This document shows positions 33,053-43,613 of a stretch of DNA of 64,000 bases, piece after piece (position 1 is the first letter of the stretch; every line of letters starts with the position of its first letter). The stretch lies in contig JBJMKX010000021.1 of the NCBI GenBank assembly GCA_045805605.1, positions 1 to 64,000 on the forward strand, read 5' to 3'. Below the pieces are notes generated by a model. It saw only the letters and a program-made list of their open reading frames with translations, was not told where the DNA came from and made no database searches. A program made the translations under genes and the position numbers. This stretch comes from DATBDE01 sp045805605. GTDB taxonomy: Bacteria; Actinomycetota; Thermoleophilia; Solirubrobacterales; Solirubrobacteraceae.

Positions 33053-34045
33053 ATGGCCAAAATCTTCGTCATCGCGCTCGGCGGTACGATCGCCATGACC
33101 TCGGAGGGCGGCGGCGGAGTGGTGCCCAACCTGACCGCAGAGGATCTCCTCGCGGCGGTGCCGGGCCTGTCGGACGTCGCGGACGTGCGCAGCACCACCT
33201 TCCGCCAGGTCCCCGGTGCGCACCTTGGCCTCGACGACGCGGTCGCGCTGGCGGCCGAGATCGAGCGGATGCTGGGGGACAGCGACGGCGTCGTGATCAC
33301 CCAGGGCACGGACACGATCGAGGAAATGGCGTTCGCGCTCGACCTGCTCGTGCGCTCGCCCAAGCCGGTGGTGGTCACCGGTGCGATGCGCAACCCCCAG
33401 GCCGCCGGCGCCGACGGCCCCGCCAACCTGCTCGCGGCGGTGCAGACCGCGGCCGCGCCGGCCGCCGCCGGACTCGGGTGCGTCGTCGTGCTCAACGACG
33501 AGATCCACGCGGCACGGCTGGTCGTCAAGCGTCACACGGTCTCGCCGGCCGCGTTCGCCTCGCCGCTGGCGGGGCCGCTCGGCTACGTGGCCGAGGGAAG
33601 GCCGCGGGTGCTGCTGCGCCCGGCGCCGGTCGACCTCGGCCTCGGCGACGCCGTTGGCCCCCGCCCCGTCGGTCTCGTCACCGTGGTGCTGGGCGAGGGC
33701 GGCGACGCGCTGCGCGCGGCGGCGGTGCGCAGCGAGGGCGTCGTGGTGGAGACCATGGGCGGCGGCCACGTCCCGCTCGACGCGGCCGACGCGGTCGGCG
33801 AGGTCGCGGCGTCGATGCCGGTCGTCTACGCGTCACGCACCCAGGTCGGCGAGGTGCTGCGTGCCACGTACGGCTTCCCCGGCTCCGAGCGCGACCTGCT
33901 TGCGCGCGGCGCCATCGGCGCGGGCTGGCTGAACGCGCGCAAGGCGCGCGTTCTGCTCTCGCTGCTACTCGGCGCCGGGCCGGCGGCCGACGTCCCACGC
34001 CGCTTCGCCGCATACCTCGACGGCGGAAACGGCCACGGTGAATGA
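33053..34045 (+). CDS. Asparaginase-family amidohydrolase
   Basis: Type I/II L-asparaginase fold, 330 residues. The catalytic motifs are intact: ALGGTIAMT (first Thr), VITQGTDTIEE (second Thr and Asp), TGAMRNPQAAGADGPANL, and the Lys in HAARLVVKRHT. No signal peptide, so cytoplasmic. In a cluster with DUF1989, hydantoinase-like and cysteine-hydrolase genes it could deamidate a catabolic intermediate rather than asparagine. It overlaps the next gene by four bases. Confidence 0.87.
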   Translation: MAKIFVIALGGTIAMTSEGGGGVVPNLTAEDLLAAVPGLSDVADVRSTTFRQVPGAHLGLDDAVALAAEIERMLGDSDGVVITQGTDTIEEMAFALDLLVRSPKPVVVTGAMRNPQAAGADGPANLLAAVQTAAAPAAAGLGCVVVLNDEIHAARLVVKRHTVSPAAFASPLAGPLGYVAEGRPRVLLRPAPVDLGLGDAVGPRPVGLVTVVLGEGGDALRAAAVRSEGVVVETMGGGHVPLDAADAVGEVAASMPVVYASRTQVGEVLRATYGFPGSERDLLARGAIGAGWLNARKARVLLSLLLGAGPAADVPRRFAAYLDGGNGHGE

Positions 34046-34272
34046 CCCAAACGGACGCCCTTGTACGAAGCGGATCTACCATCGAGTCCATGGCGGAGCG
34101 CACCGTCGTCGTCGAGATCAACCAGCAGCAGGCCGAGATGCTCGACCGGCTGATCGCGGAGGGAGGCCTCGGCTCGACGCACGGCGAGGTCATCCACAGC
34201 GGCTTCGCGCGCTTCTGCCGCGAGCACCCCGACCTGCTCGGGCCCGCCGGCGACGAGGCGGCCCGAGCATGA
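34042..34272 (+). CDS. Small ribbon-helix-helix-like protein, paralogous to the C-terminus of its neighbour
   Basis: A 76-residue protein coupled to asparaginase (ATGA) and to the DUF1989 gene (ATGA). From residue ~20 it reads VVVEINQQQAEMLDRL…AEGGLGSTHGEVIHSGFARF, a strand followed by two helices as in ribbon-helix-helix proteins. The last ~45 residues of the downstream DUF1989 protein have the same pattern: VEVTLSDEDAELVEQL…AKGGFGESDGDIVRHAFF. It may bind DNA or mediate subunit contacts. An alternative start is the ATG at 34090. Confidence 0.65.
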   Translation: MTQTDALVRSGSTIESMAERTVVVEINQQQAEMLDRLIAEGGLGSTHGEVIHSGFARFCREHPDLLGPAGDEAARA

Positions 34273-35204
34273 GCGCCCGCGAGGTGGTCTTCGAGCACGT
34301 CATGGAGCCCGGGACGGGCAAGGCGGTCCCCGTCCTGCGGGGACAGATCCTGCGCATCGAGCAGGTCGGCAACGGCCAGTGCGCCGACTTCAACGCGTTC
34401 AACCTGCACGACTACAAGGAGTACTTCCACTGCGGGCGCACCCGGCACCTGCACGGACTGTTCCCGGCCGAGGGCGACATGCTGTGGTCGGCCCCGCCCC
34501 GCGAGCGCCCGATGTTCACGATCATCAGTGACAGCGTCGGGACGAACGACATCCAGTACCCGCGCTGCACGGGCTTCCTCTACGAGTACCAGTTCGGCTT
34601 CGAGCAGCACACGAACTGCCACGACATCCTCGCCGAGTCGATCCGCGAGTACGGGCTGACCCCGGACGACGTCCACGACTCGTTCAACTTCTGGATGCAC
34701 ACCGGCGTCGACGACGAGGGCAAGCTCTACATCAAGCGCCTGCTCGCCAGGCAGGGCGACTACGTCGAGCTCATGGCCCACTTCGACACCCTCGCCGTGC
34801 CGAACGTCTGCGGCGCCGACATCTTCAGCACGTCGAACTTCGAGCTCAAGCCGCTCAAGGTGCAGGTGCTCGACTCGACGACCGACGACCGCGACCAGTG
34901 GCTCCAGCCCGAGGAACGGCAGTTCCGCAACCAGCGCACGCCGGACGACTTCAAGGTCAAGGACATCAAGGTGACGCGCGAGCTCGTCCCGGACGAGTCC
35001 TACACGCCCGACTGGCCCGTCTACCCCATCGTCAAGCAGCCGGTCGAGGTCACGCTGTCCGACGAGGACGCCGAGCTGGTCGAGCAGCTGCGCGCGAAGG
35101 GCGGCTTCGGCGAGAGCGACGGCGACATCGTTCGCCACGCGTTCTTCAGCTGGTGGATCGAGCACTACATGCGGGGGCCGAAGCAGCACCACGCCGGCGA
35201 GTAG
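34269..35204 (+). CDS. DUF1989 (urea-carboxylase-associated) protein with C-terminal RHH-like extension
   Basis: A 311-residue protein. Residues ~1-235 match the DUF1989 fold: RGQILRIEQVGNGQCADFNAFN, then SVGTNDIQYPRCT, DSFNFWMHTG and ADIFSTSNFELKPL, with conserved Cys, His and Asp suited to metal binding. DUF1989 proteins occur with urea carboxylase and guanidine or purine nitrogen catabolism; the reaction is generally unassigned. The C-terminal ~45 residues are an added ribbon-helix-helix-like module shared with the preceding gene. Translation is coupled to that gene (ATGA). Confidence 0.8.
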   Translation: MSAREVVFEHVMEPGTGKAVPVLRGQILRIEQVGNGQCADFNAFNLHDYKEYFHCGRTRHLHGLFPAEGDMLWSAPPRERPMFTIISDSVGTNDIQYPRCTGFLYEYQFGFEQHTNCHDILAESIREYGLTPDDVHDSFNFWMHTGVDDEGKLYIKRLLARQGDYVELMAHFDTLAVPNVCGADIFSTSNFELKPLKVQVLDSTTDDRDQWLQPEERQFRNQRTPDDFKVKDIKVTRELVPDESYTPDWPVYPIVKQPVEVTLSDEDAELVEQLRAKGGFGESDGDIVRHAFFSWWIEHYMRGPKQHHAGE

Positions 35205-35210
35205 GCGAAG

Positions 35211-36539
35211 TTGGCCCACGACCTGGGGATCGAGGGCGGCCGCGTCGTGTCGCCCGACGGCAGCGCCGAGCAGAACGTCTACGTGCGCGACGGTCGGATC
35301 GACGCGATCACGACCGAGCGCGAGGATGCGCGCGAGTGCGTCGACGCGGCCGGGCTGCTCGTGTTCCCCGGCATGGTCGACGCGCACGTCCACCTCATGG
35401 ACCCCGGCGACCCCACGCGCGAGGACTTCCCCGCGGGGACCTCGGCCGCGGCTCGCGCCGGCGTCACCACGGTGGTGGAGCACACCCACGCCGCGCCCGT
35501 CGTCAGCGCCGCCGACCTCCTGGCCAAGCGCGAGCACCTGATCGACCGCGCGCGCGTCGACTTCGCGCTGGCCGCGCACGCCTGGCCCGGGCGCCAGAAC
35601 GAGGTCGCCGGCGTCTGGCGTGCGGGCGCGGCGTTCGTGAAGGCGTTCACATGCACGACGCACGGGCTGCCCGGCTTCGCGGCCGGGCCCCTGCGGGACC
35701 TGTTCGCGGCGGTGGCGGACGCTCGCGCGGTGTGCCTCGTGCACTGTGAGGACGAGGCGCTCACCCACGACGCCGAGACGGCGCTGCGCGCGTCGGGTCG
35801 CGAGGACGGCGGCATCGTGCCACAGTGGCGCAACCGCGAGGCCGAGCTCAAGGCATTGCGGCGCACGGCCGGGCTCGCGCAGGCTACGGGAGCACGCGTG
35901 GTCGCCGCGCACGTCAGCCACATCGAGGCGCTTCGCGCGGCCGACGGGCTCGTGGTCGAGAGTTGCCCGCAGTACCTCACGCTCACCGAGCGCGAGGTGG
36001 ACGAGTTTGGGGCATTTCGCAAGTTCACCCCGCCTGCCCGGGCGCGCTCGAGCGACGACCTCGCCGCGATGTGGCGGGCGCTCGCCGACGGACGCATCGA
36101 CTACGTCTCCAGCGACCACGCCCCGGCGACGGTGGAGCAGAAGCGCTCCGGCTCGATCTGGGACGTGCACTTCGGGCTGCCCGGCCTCGACACCACGCTG
36201 TCGGTGCTGCTCGACGGCGCCCACCAAGGCCGCATCACCTACGAGCGCGTGTGCGAGGTCTATGCCCAGGTGCCCGCGCGGCTCTACGGACTCGCGCCGG
36301 CCAAGGGCTCCTTGCGACCGGCCACCGACGCCGACATCGTGCTGGTCGACCCCGAGGAGCGCTGGACGGTGCGCGACGAGGATGTGCGCTCGAAGGCGGG
36401 ATGGTCGCCGTACGCGGGTCGGACGCTCGTGGGGCGTGCCGTGCGGACCTACCTACGCGGCGAGCCGGTGGCGCGCGACGGCGACGTCGTCGCCGAGCCC
36501 GGGCGCGGTCGGTTCGTCCCTGGCGCCGGCGCTAACTGA
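35211..36539 (+). CDS. Allantoinase/dihydropyrimidinase-like cyclic amidohydrolase
   Basis: A 442-residue enzyme of the allantoinase/hydantoinase/dihydroorotase group, which open cyclic amides. Binuclear metal site motifs are present: DAHVHLMDPG, the carbamylatable Lys in AAFVKAFTCT, CLVHCED, VAAHVSHIE and the catalytic SSDHAP. The proposed start is a TTG at 35211, six bases after the previous stop. It lies at the end of a four-gene operon, converging on azlD with an 8-base overlap. Substrate could be a hydantoin, allantoin or a dihydropyrimidine. Confidence 0.83.
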   Translation: MAHDLGIEGGRVVSPDGSAEQNVYVRDGRIDAITTEREDARECVDAAGLLVFPGMVDAHVHLMDPGDPTREDFPAGTSAAARAGVTTVVEHTHAAPVVSAADLLAKREHLIDRARVDFALAAHAWPGRQNEVAGVWRAGAAFVKAFTCTTHGLPGFAAGPLRDLFAAVADARAVCLVHCEDEALTHDAETALRASGREDGGIVPQWRNREAELKALRRTAGLAQATGARVVAAHVSHIEALRAADGLVVESCPQYLTLTEREVDEFGAFRKFTPPARARSSDDLAAMWRALADGRIDYVSSDHAPATVEQKRSGSIWDVHFGLPGLDTTLSVLLDGAHQGRITYERVCEVYAQVPARLYGLAPAKGSLRPATDADIVLVDPEERWTVRDEDVRSKAGWSPYAGRTLVGRAVRTYLRGEPVARDGDVVAEPGRGRFVPGAGAN

Positions 36540-36864
36540 ACAGCAGGTGCAGCACCACAGCCGTCGCCACACCCGTCGTCAGCGGCACGACGAGGCTGCG
36601 CGGCACGGCGACCGCGGCCGCCACGGTCACGGCCGCCGCCCACAGGTAGAGGTTGGACGCCTCGAGGTCGGTGTGGCCGTCGGGCTGGAGCACGGCGGGG
36701 AACACGATCGCCGCGAACGCGGCCACCGGGATCTGCTCCAGCACGCGGTCGACGGCTCTGGGCAGCTTGGCCCGCCGGCGCGCGAGGAACGCGAGCGGGA
36801 GACGGGTCAGAAAGGTCACGGCCGCCATGCCGGCGACGAGGATCAGGGCGGTCGCGTCGGCCAC
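36532..36864 (-). CDS. azlD: AzlD-family branched-chain amino acid exporter subunit
   Basis: A 110-residue integral membrane protein with three to four hydrophobic segments, beginning ALILVAGMAAVTFLTRLPLAF and including VPLTTGVATAVVLHLLF at the end. It works as the small partner of AzlC. The GTG start lies 22 bases inside azlC, the usual coupled arrangement for this pair. Confidence 0.82.
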   Translation of the reverse strand: MADATALILVAGMAAVTFLTRLPLAFLARRRAKLPRAVDRVLEQIPVAAFAAIVFPAVLQPDGHTDLEASNLYLWAAAVTVAAAVAVPRSLVVPLTTGVATAVVLHLLFS

Positions 36865-37550
36865 AGGAGCCCTCCGAGCGTCGCGGCGAGGACGATGGCG
36901 ACCAGCGGCCCGGTGCCGGTCGGCAGGTACTCGTTGCCCAGCACCGTCACCCCGCCGGCGACGAGCACGACGCCCACCGCGCGCAGGTCGCGCACGTACG
37001 GGACCAGGAACGCGATGAAGATCGCCGGCGTCGCGAACCGCAGGCCGAAAGCAATCGGCTCGGGCAGTGAGTCGCCGATCAGCGCGCCCGCCACCGACGA
37101 GGAGATCCACGCGCCGAAGGAGACGGAGAAGCTGCCGAGCAGGTAGCGGTCCTTGCGAGGGCGCTTCGGGTGCTCGTGCGCGTGGGCGAGGGTAAGCGCG
37201 TATGAGCCGTCGGCGACGGCCTGGCACAGCCACAGCAGGCGCCCCCGCGGGGCGTCGCGGAGGAACGGAGCCAGCGACGCGGTGAACAGCGAGTAGCGCA
37301 GGTTGGCCACGAACGTGGTGGCCACGATGCTCGGGATCCCCGCGCCCACGGCGACGAGGCCCGTGGCGATGAACTGCGACGGGCCGCCGTACACCAGCAC
37401 CGACATCAGTCCGGCGATCCACCACGAGAGGCCCACGACATGGGCGCCGTAGCCGAACGCCAGCCCGATCGGCAGCAGCGCGAAGCCCAGCGGGATCGAC
37501 TCCCGGATGCCCTGGCGAACCTCCGTGCGCGAGGTGACCGCGTCGGTCAC
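36843..37550 (-). CDS. azlC: AzlC-family branched-chain amino acid permease
   Basis: A 235-residue membrane protein of the AzlC (LIV-E) family with about five to six helices. It has the family pattern RQGIRESIPLGFALLPIGLAFG, then VYGGPSQFIA and ANLRYSLFTASLAPFL. With AzlD it forms a small-molecule exporter. The GTG start overlaps the EamA gene stop (GTGA). Confidence 0.86.
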   Translation of the reverse strand: MTDAVTSRTEVRQGIRESIPLGFALLPIGLAFGYGAHVVGLSWWIAGLMSVLVYGGPSQFIATGLVAVGAGIPSIVATTFVANLRYSLFTASLAPFLRDAPRGRLLWLCQAVADGSYALTLAHAHEHPKRPRKDRYLLGSFSVSFGAWISSSVAGALIGDSLPEPIAFGLRFATPAIFIAFLVPYVRDLRAVGVVLVAGGVTVLGNEYLPTGTGPLVAIVLAATLGGLLWPTRPP

Positions 37551-38437
37551 GACCTGGCCAGCATGACCACCGAGGCGACGACGATCACCCCGCCGACGAT
37601 CTGCGTCGCGGTCAGCGAGTCGCCCAGCACGAGGTAGGAGAGGACCACTGCGGTCACCGGCTCGACCGTGGCCAGGCGCGAGGCGGTGCCGGCGCCCGCG
37701 AGCGAGATCGCCGAGTAGAAGAGCAGGACGGGCACCACCGACCCGAGCACGATCACGCCGGCGGCCGCGGGCAGCGCCTCGGCCGGCGGCCAGTCCACGC
37801 CCGCGAAGAGCGCGACCACGAGTGCCGCGATCGCCGCGCAACTGAACGCGATGGCGATGAAGCGGATGGGCTCGGCTGTGCGCGCGAGCACGTGCCGGCT
37901 GACGAGGATGTACGCGGCCGTGAGCACGCCCGCGGCCAGGCCCCAGAGCACCCCGCCGGCCGACGCCGACCCGGGCGAGCCGACGGTGAGGGCGATGCCG
38001 GCCAGGCCGGCGAGCAGGACGAGCATGCGCGCCCGGCCGAGGACGACACCGAAGATCGCGCGGTCGCCGACCGTCACCAGCAGCGGGTAGACGTAGAACA
38101 GCAGCGTGACCAGCCCGGGCGAGGCGTGTTCGTAGCCGGCGAACAAGCACCCGGTCCCGCCGAGTTGGCCCATCCCGGCCAGCACGCCCCAGCGCAGCTC
38201 CGATCGGTCGGGGCGCGGGAGGCGCAGCGCGAGCGCGATGGCCACCAGCACCACCGACCCGCCGCAGAACCGGAGCACGAGCAGTGGGAAAGGAGCGCCG
38301 CCGTGGTCGTAGAAGAGCGTGCCGAAGATCCCGAGGGTCCCGAACGTGATCCCCGCGCCGATCGCCAGCAGGGGGCCCTTCGAGGTGCCGACGGGAGTCC
38401 GCTCCGCCAGCGGCGGGACGGACTCCCCCGACGTCAA
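37547..38437 (-). CDS. EamA/DMT-family transporter
   Basis: A drug/metabolite-transporter protein of 296 residues with two EamA repeats and about ten transmembrane helices; the second repeat ends with the family-typical ATVEPVTAVVLSYLVLGDSLT. The start is taken as a TTG at 38437 overlapping the RidA stop (TTGA), consistent with the NTGA coupling of its neighbours. It probably exports a metabolite together with AzlCD. Confidence 0.83.
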   Translation of the reverse strand: MTSGESVPPLAERTPVGTSKGPLLAIGAGITFGTLGIFGTLFYDHGGAPFPLLVLRFCGGSVVLVAIALALRLPRPDRSELRWGVLAGMGQLGGTGCLFAGYEHASPGLVTLLFYVYPLLVTVGDRAIFGVVLGRARMLVLLAGLAGIALTVGSPGSASAGGVLWGLAAGVLTAAYILVSRHVLARTAEPIRFIAIAFSCAAIAALVVALFAGVDWPPAEALPAAAGVIVLGSVVPVLLFYSAISLAGAGTASRLATVEPVTAVVLSYLVLGDSLTATQIVGGVIVVASVVMLARS

Positions 38438-39819
38438 CGTCCCGGGATGTAGCCGATGAGGTCGAGCAGGATGTTCGCGCCCGGGACGACCATCGGCCCT
38501 CCGATGCGCAGCGTCGTGGACGCGGGCTTGTCGCCCGGGAAGTGGGACGCCCACTCGTCCTCCATGGTCTCGGCGAACCACGTGAAGTCGTCGTGGAACG
38601 CCTGCCGGCGGCACAGCTGGTCGAGCGACGTGCCCGCGGCCTCCGAGATCGCGGCAGCGTTCTTGAGCATGTAGCGCATCTGCAGCTTGGCCGGCTGCTT
38701 GTACCAGGGGAACTCGGGATGGCGCTTGGTCTCTTCCGCCAGCGCGCCACTCGAGTCGAACGCCATCTGGGTGGAGAAGAACAGGAACGGCCCCGCCTTT
38801 ACCGCCTGGGGCTCGTGGCCGAGCGGCTCGGGCGCGTCGGACGTCTCCACGGTCTCGATGTCCAGGTCGGAGTCGTTGGCGAGCAGCTTCATCGCGATCT
38901 CGACGCGGCTGCCCTTCCCGCCGAGCCCCATGTACGGGATGACGACTCGCGCCGGCGGCCGCTCCGGGAACCACCTCTTCCACACGCGGTCCATCCCGGC
39001 GAAGTCGTGCGGGCTCGCGATGTAGACCGTCGCCTTGACGCAGCGCTCCAGCGACGACCCGGCGGTGTCGGCGATGCGCTCGAGCTTCTGGAGCGTGTAT
39101 TCAGTCTGCGCCTCGATCTCCGAGCCGTACCAGAAGTACGGGTTCACGCGCGCGTCGCGCGCGAGGCCGCTCGGTTCGCCGAGGTGCTCGGGCGAGAGGT
39201 AGTCGCCCTGCCAGTCGACGGGGATCTCGCCGGCGAGGAACACCCAGTCGCCGTGGCGAATCGCGGGCGAGTAGCCGGCGAGCGGCGAGGGCACGCCGTC
39301 GGGCACCGGGAAGCCCTGCTTCTCGACGCCCTCCTGCTTCTCCATCGAGATCATGTCGACCTCGAGGATCGTGCCGCGGACGAGCAGGCCGTCCTCGCGG
39401 ATGCCCATGCCGGTCGATGCCGGGCGCGGCTCGTCGATGTAGAGGTTGCGTGTCTCGAGGTACGGCGTGATCGATATCCGCGGCCACGTGTTGCCGGCGG
39501 CGAACTCCTCCATCGTGGGGTACTTCGACGCGAACCACTGGTAGATGCGGACCGGGTCCGTGCGCATGTCCATCCCGGCGGCCTCGTGCAGCGCCGCGAG
39601 GTTCTTCAGCACGAAGTCGGACTGGAGCCGCAGCTGGTCGCCCAGGTTCGGGTTGGGGAGTCTGCACTCGGGCGCGATCCCGGTCTCGAAGTCGCTCGCG
39701 AGCTGGCCGGCGACGAACAGCCATCCGCCTGCCTTGATGGCGGGGCTGTAGGGCGCGAGGGGCTTGGGGATGTCGCCCGGCCAGATGGCCCTGCGGTCCC
39801 CCGTGTCCACGGTTGTCAT
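38434..39819 (-). CDS. Triple RidA/YjgF-domain protein
   Basis: A 461-residue protein built of three consecutive YjgF/RidA-like domains (roughly residues 15-150, 165-310 and 325-461). Each domain starts with the family pattern: PLAPYSPAIKAGGWLFVAGQ, PLAGYSPAIRHGDWVFLAGE and EPQAVKAGPFLFFSTQ. RidA proteins hydrolyse reactive enamine/imine intermediates; single-domain homologues of ~130 residues form trimers, so this chain could fold as one covalent trimer. The middle domain is best conserved, with CVKATVYIASPHDFAGMD. GAAGGGAGACG precedes the ATG. First gene of the run with EamA and AzlCD. Confidence 0.8.
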   Translation of the reverse strand: MTTVDTGDRRAIWPGDIPKPLAPYSPAIKAGGWLFVAGQLASDFETGIAPECRLPNPNLGDQLRLQSDFVLKNLAALHEAAGMDMRTDPVRIYQWFASKYPTMEEFAAGNTWPRISITPYLETRNLYIDEPRPASTGMGIREDGLLVRGTILEVDMISMEKQEGVEKQGFPVPDGVPSPLAGYSPAIRHGDWVFLAGEIPVDWQGDYLSPEHLGEPSGLARDARVNPYFWYGSEIEAQTEYTLQKLERIADTAGSSLERCVKATVYIASPHDFAGMDRVWKRWFPERPPARVVIPYMGLGGKGSRVEIAMKLLANDSDLDIETVETSDAPEPLGHEPQAVKAGPFLFFSTQMAFDSSGALAEETKRHPEFPWYKQPAKLQMRYMLKNAAAISEAAGTSLDQLCRRQAFHDDFTWFAETMEDEWASHFPGDKPASTTLRIGGPMVVPGANILLDLIGYIPGR

Positions 39820-39929
39820 TCGTCTCCCTTCAGGTCAAAGGAGGTCCGTCACGACCGCCTTCGTTGACTCTGCGTTAGGGCGCACGCACCGGCAAGGGTT
39901 TTGGTCGTCCGTGCGTGCTCCTTAATCCG

Positions 39930-39956
39930 TTGGCAGGCATACGAATGAGGTATACG
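39930..39956 (+). promoter_or_regulatory. Candidate promoter of the ABC-transporter operon
   Basis: TTGGCA (39930-39935) and TATACG (39951-39956) lie 15 bases apart and end nine bases before the ATG at 39966. No ribosome-binding site is visible, so transcription may begin at or next to the start codon (leaderless). The other side of the 146-base divergent gap carries only the RidA ribosome-binding site. Confidence 0.25.
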
Positions 39957-39965
39957 TGGTCCTGC

Positions 39966-41533
<1,568 letters not shown>

Positions 41534-41537
<4 letters not shown>

Positions 41538-42631
41538 CGGCAGGTCAGCCCGCCGCGCTCCCGCCACGCAGCCGCTTGGAGGAGCGGCTGCGCTCGCTCA
41601 CGCTCCCTCGTGGCATCACGCTGTGGAGCATCCTGCGCGTCCTGGCGGCGGCCACCGCGACGCTGATCATCTTCGCAATCCTGCTCCAACTCCTGGGGTC
41701 GGACTTCGGGACCGCGTTCAACGCGGTGACCGACAGCGCGTTCGGCAACTCGTTCAACTTCGGCCAGACGCTGATGATGGCGAGCATCCTGATGTGTACG
41801 GGGCTCGCTGCCGCGATCCCCTTCCGCGCTCAGCTGTGGAACGTCGGCGGCGAGGGCCAGATGTGGTTCGGCGCCTTCGTGACCATCGGCATCGCGCTGA
41901 ACCTGCCGAAGGGATGGCCGACGGCGCTGACGATCGCGGTCATTGTCATCGGCGCAATGGTGGCCGGCGCGGTGTGGGGCCTGATCCCCGGCATCATGAA
42001 AGCGACCGTCAACGCGAATGAGGTCATCACGTCCCTGATGATGACCTTCATCGCGATCGAGCTCGGCACGTGGGCGATCGACGGCATCTGGCCGCAGGGC
42101 GCCTCCAACGAGACGGAGAGCGTGCCGGTGCTGATGCCGAACATCTGGGAGGGCACGCTGGTGACATGGGGCCTGCCGCTGGCCGTGATCGCAGTGGTCG
42201 TCGGCTGGGCGATCATGAACCGCACCAAGCTCGGGTTCGAGATCAAGGCGGTCGGCCTCAACAACCGGGCCGCGGAGATGAACGGCATGTCGACCGCCAA
42301 GGTGGCGATCGTGACCTTCGCGCTGGGCGGCGCCTTCGCGGGCCTCGCCGGGTCGATCTTCATCCTCGGCATCAACAGCGCCCTTCCGGCGGGCTTCCAG
42401 CTCAACAACTTCGGCTACCTGGGCATCGCGGTCGCGCTCGTGGCGCGCCTGAATCCCGTGTGGATCATCCCGTCGGCGATCCTGTTCGCCGGGCTGCGCG
42501 TCGGCAGCGACGGGCTGCAAGCGAGCACCGGGCTCTCGACGACCGTGGGCCAGATCCTCATCGGCCTGTTCGTGATCCTCCTGCTGGCCTTCCGGCTCAT
42601 CCGGTTCAGCTACCCCGAGGCAGCGCGGTGA
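41534..42631 (+). CDS. Nucleoside-type ABC transporter permease 1
   Basis: A 365-residue inner-membrane permease of the BPD_transp_2 (NupP/YufP) family. It has about eight to nine hydrophobic helices, with GGEGQMWFGAFVTIG, NEVITSLMMTFIA and a C-terminal GLFVILLLAFRLIRF. The conserved LWNVGGEGQ corresponds to the ATPase-contacting segment of the family. Coupled to both neighbours by ATGA/GTGA overlaps. Confidence 0.92.
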
Positions 42632-43548
42632 GCACGAGCCAGACCCTGTTCAGCCTCGGCATCGCGCTCATGGTCCCGATGCTTTTCGCCGCGCTCGGCG
42701 AGCTGATCATCGAGAAGTCTGGCGTGCTGAACGTCGGCATCGAGGGCGTGATGCTGATCGGCGCGTTCGGCGCTGCCGTCGGGGTCAACTACGGCGACGG
42801 CAGCATCTGGATCGGGGTGCTGATCGCGGTCGGTGCCGGCCTCGTGTGCGGGCTGATCCTCGCGCTCCTATACGTGCGGCTCGGGACGGACCAGATCGTC
42901 ACCGGGATCATGTTCAACATCGTCGCCTTCGGGCTGACCACAACGCTGTCGGCGAAGTACGTCCACGCAAGCGAGTCGGCGGACTTCCCCAAGTGGAACA
43001 TCCCGCTGGTGCACGACCTTCCCTGGGTCGGCAACGTGTTGTTCGAGCAGGACGTCCTCGTGTACGCCTCGGTCGCGCTCGCCTTCGGCGTGTTCTACCT
43101 CATGCGGCGCACGTGGTTCGGCCTGTACGCGCGCGCGGCCTCAGAGTTCCCGCGCGCGGCCGAGTCCGCCGGCCTGAACGTGTGGCGCCTGCGCTACGTG
43201 GCCGTGATCGTCGGCTGCGTGTTGACCGCGATCGGCGGTGCCCAGCTCTTCGCCAACTCCGGCGGCTTCGTCGCCGGCTACACCAACGGCCGAGGGTTCA
43301 TCGCGCTCGCGATCGTGGTCCTCGCCCGTTGGAATCCGCTCATGGTGGTGCTCGCCTCGCTGCTGTTCGGCGTCACCCAGGCGCTGCAGTTCGAGGCCGA
43401 CCGCCTCGGCTTCCTGGGGGACATCCCCTCGCACATCCTCATCGCGCTCCCGTACATCCTCGTCCTGGTGGCGGTGGTGTTCGCGCGCGGTTCCCGCTAC
43501 CCAGCCGCGGTCGGCATTCCGTTCCGGCCGACGCGGTCGTCGACGTGA
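42628..43548 (+). CDS. Nucleoside-type ABC transporter permease 2
   Basis: A 306-residue partner permease (NupQ/YufQ-like) starting at a GTG that overlaps the first permease stop. Family signatures: PMLFAALGELIIEKSGVLNVG, EGVMLIGAFGA and ALAIVVLARWNPLMVVLASL. It forms the heterodimeric channel with permease 1. Confidence 0.92.
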   Translation: MSTSQTLFSLGIALMVPMLFAALGELIIEKSGVLNVGIEGVMLIGAFGAAVGVNYGDGSIWIGVLIAVGAGLVCGLILALLYVRLGTDQIVTGIMFNIVAFGLTTTLSAKYVHASESADFPKWNIPLVHDLPWVGNVLFEQDVLVYASVALAFGVFYLMRRTWFGLYARAASEFPRAAESAGLNVWRLRYVAVIVGCVLTAIGGAQLFANSGGFVAGYTNGRGFIALAIVVLARWNPLMVVLASLLFGVTQALQFEADRLGFLGDIPSHILIALPYILVLVAVVFARGSRYPAAVGIPFRPTRSST

Positions 43549-43613
43549 TCGGACGTCACAACAAACCGCCACGGGCCACTGGAGGCCGGTCGGCACGAGG
43601 AAAGGAAGGTCGG

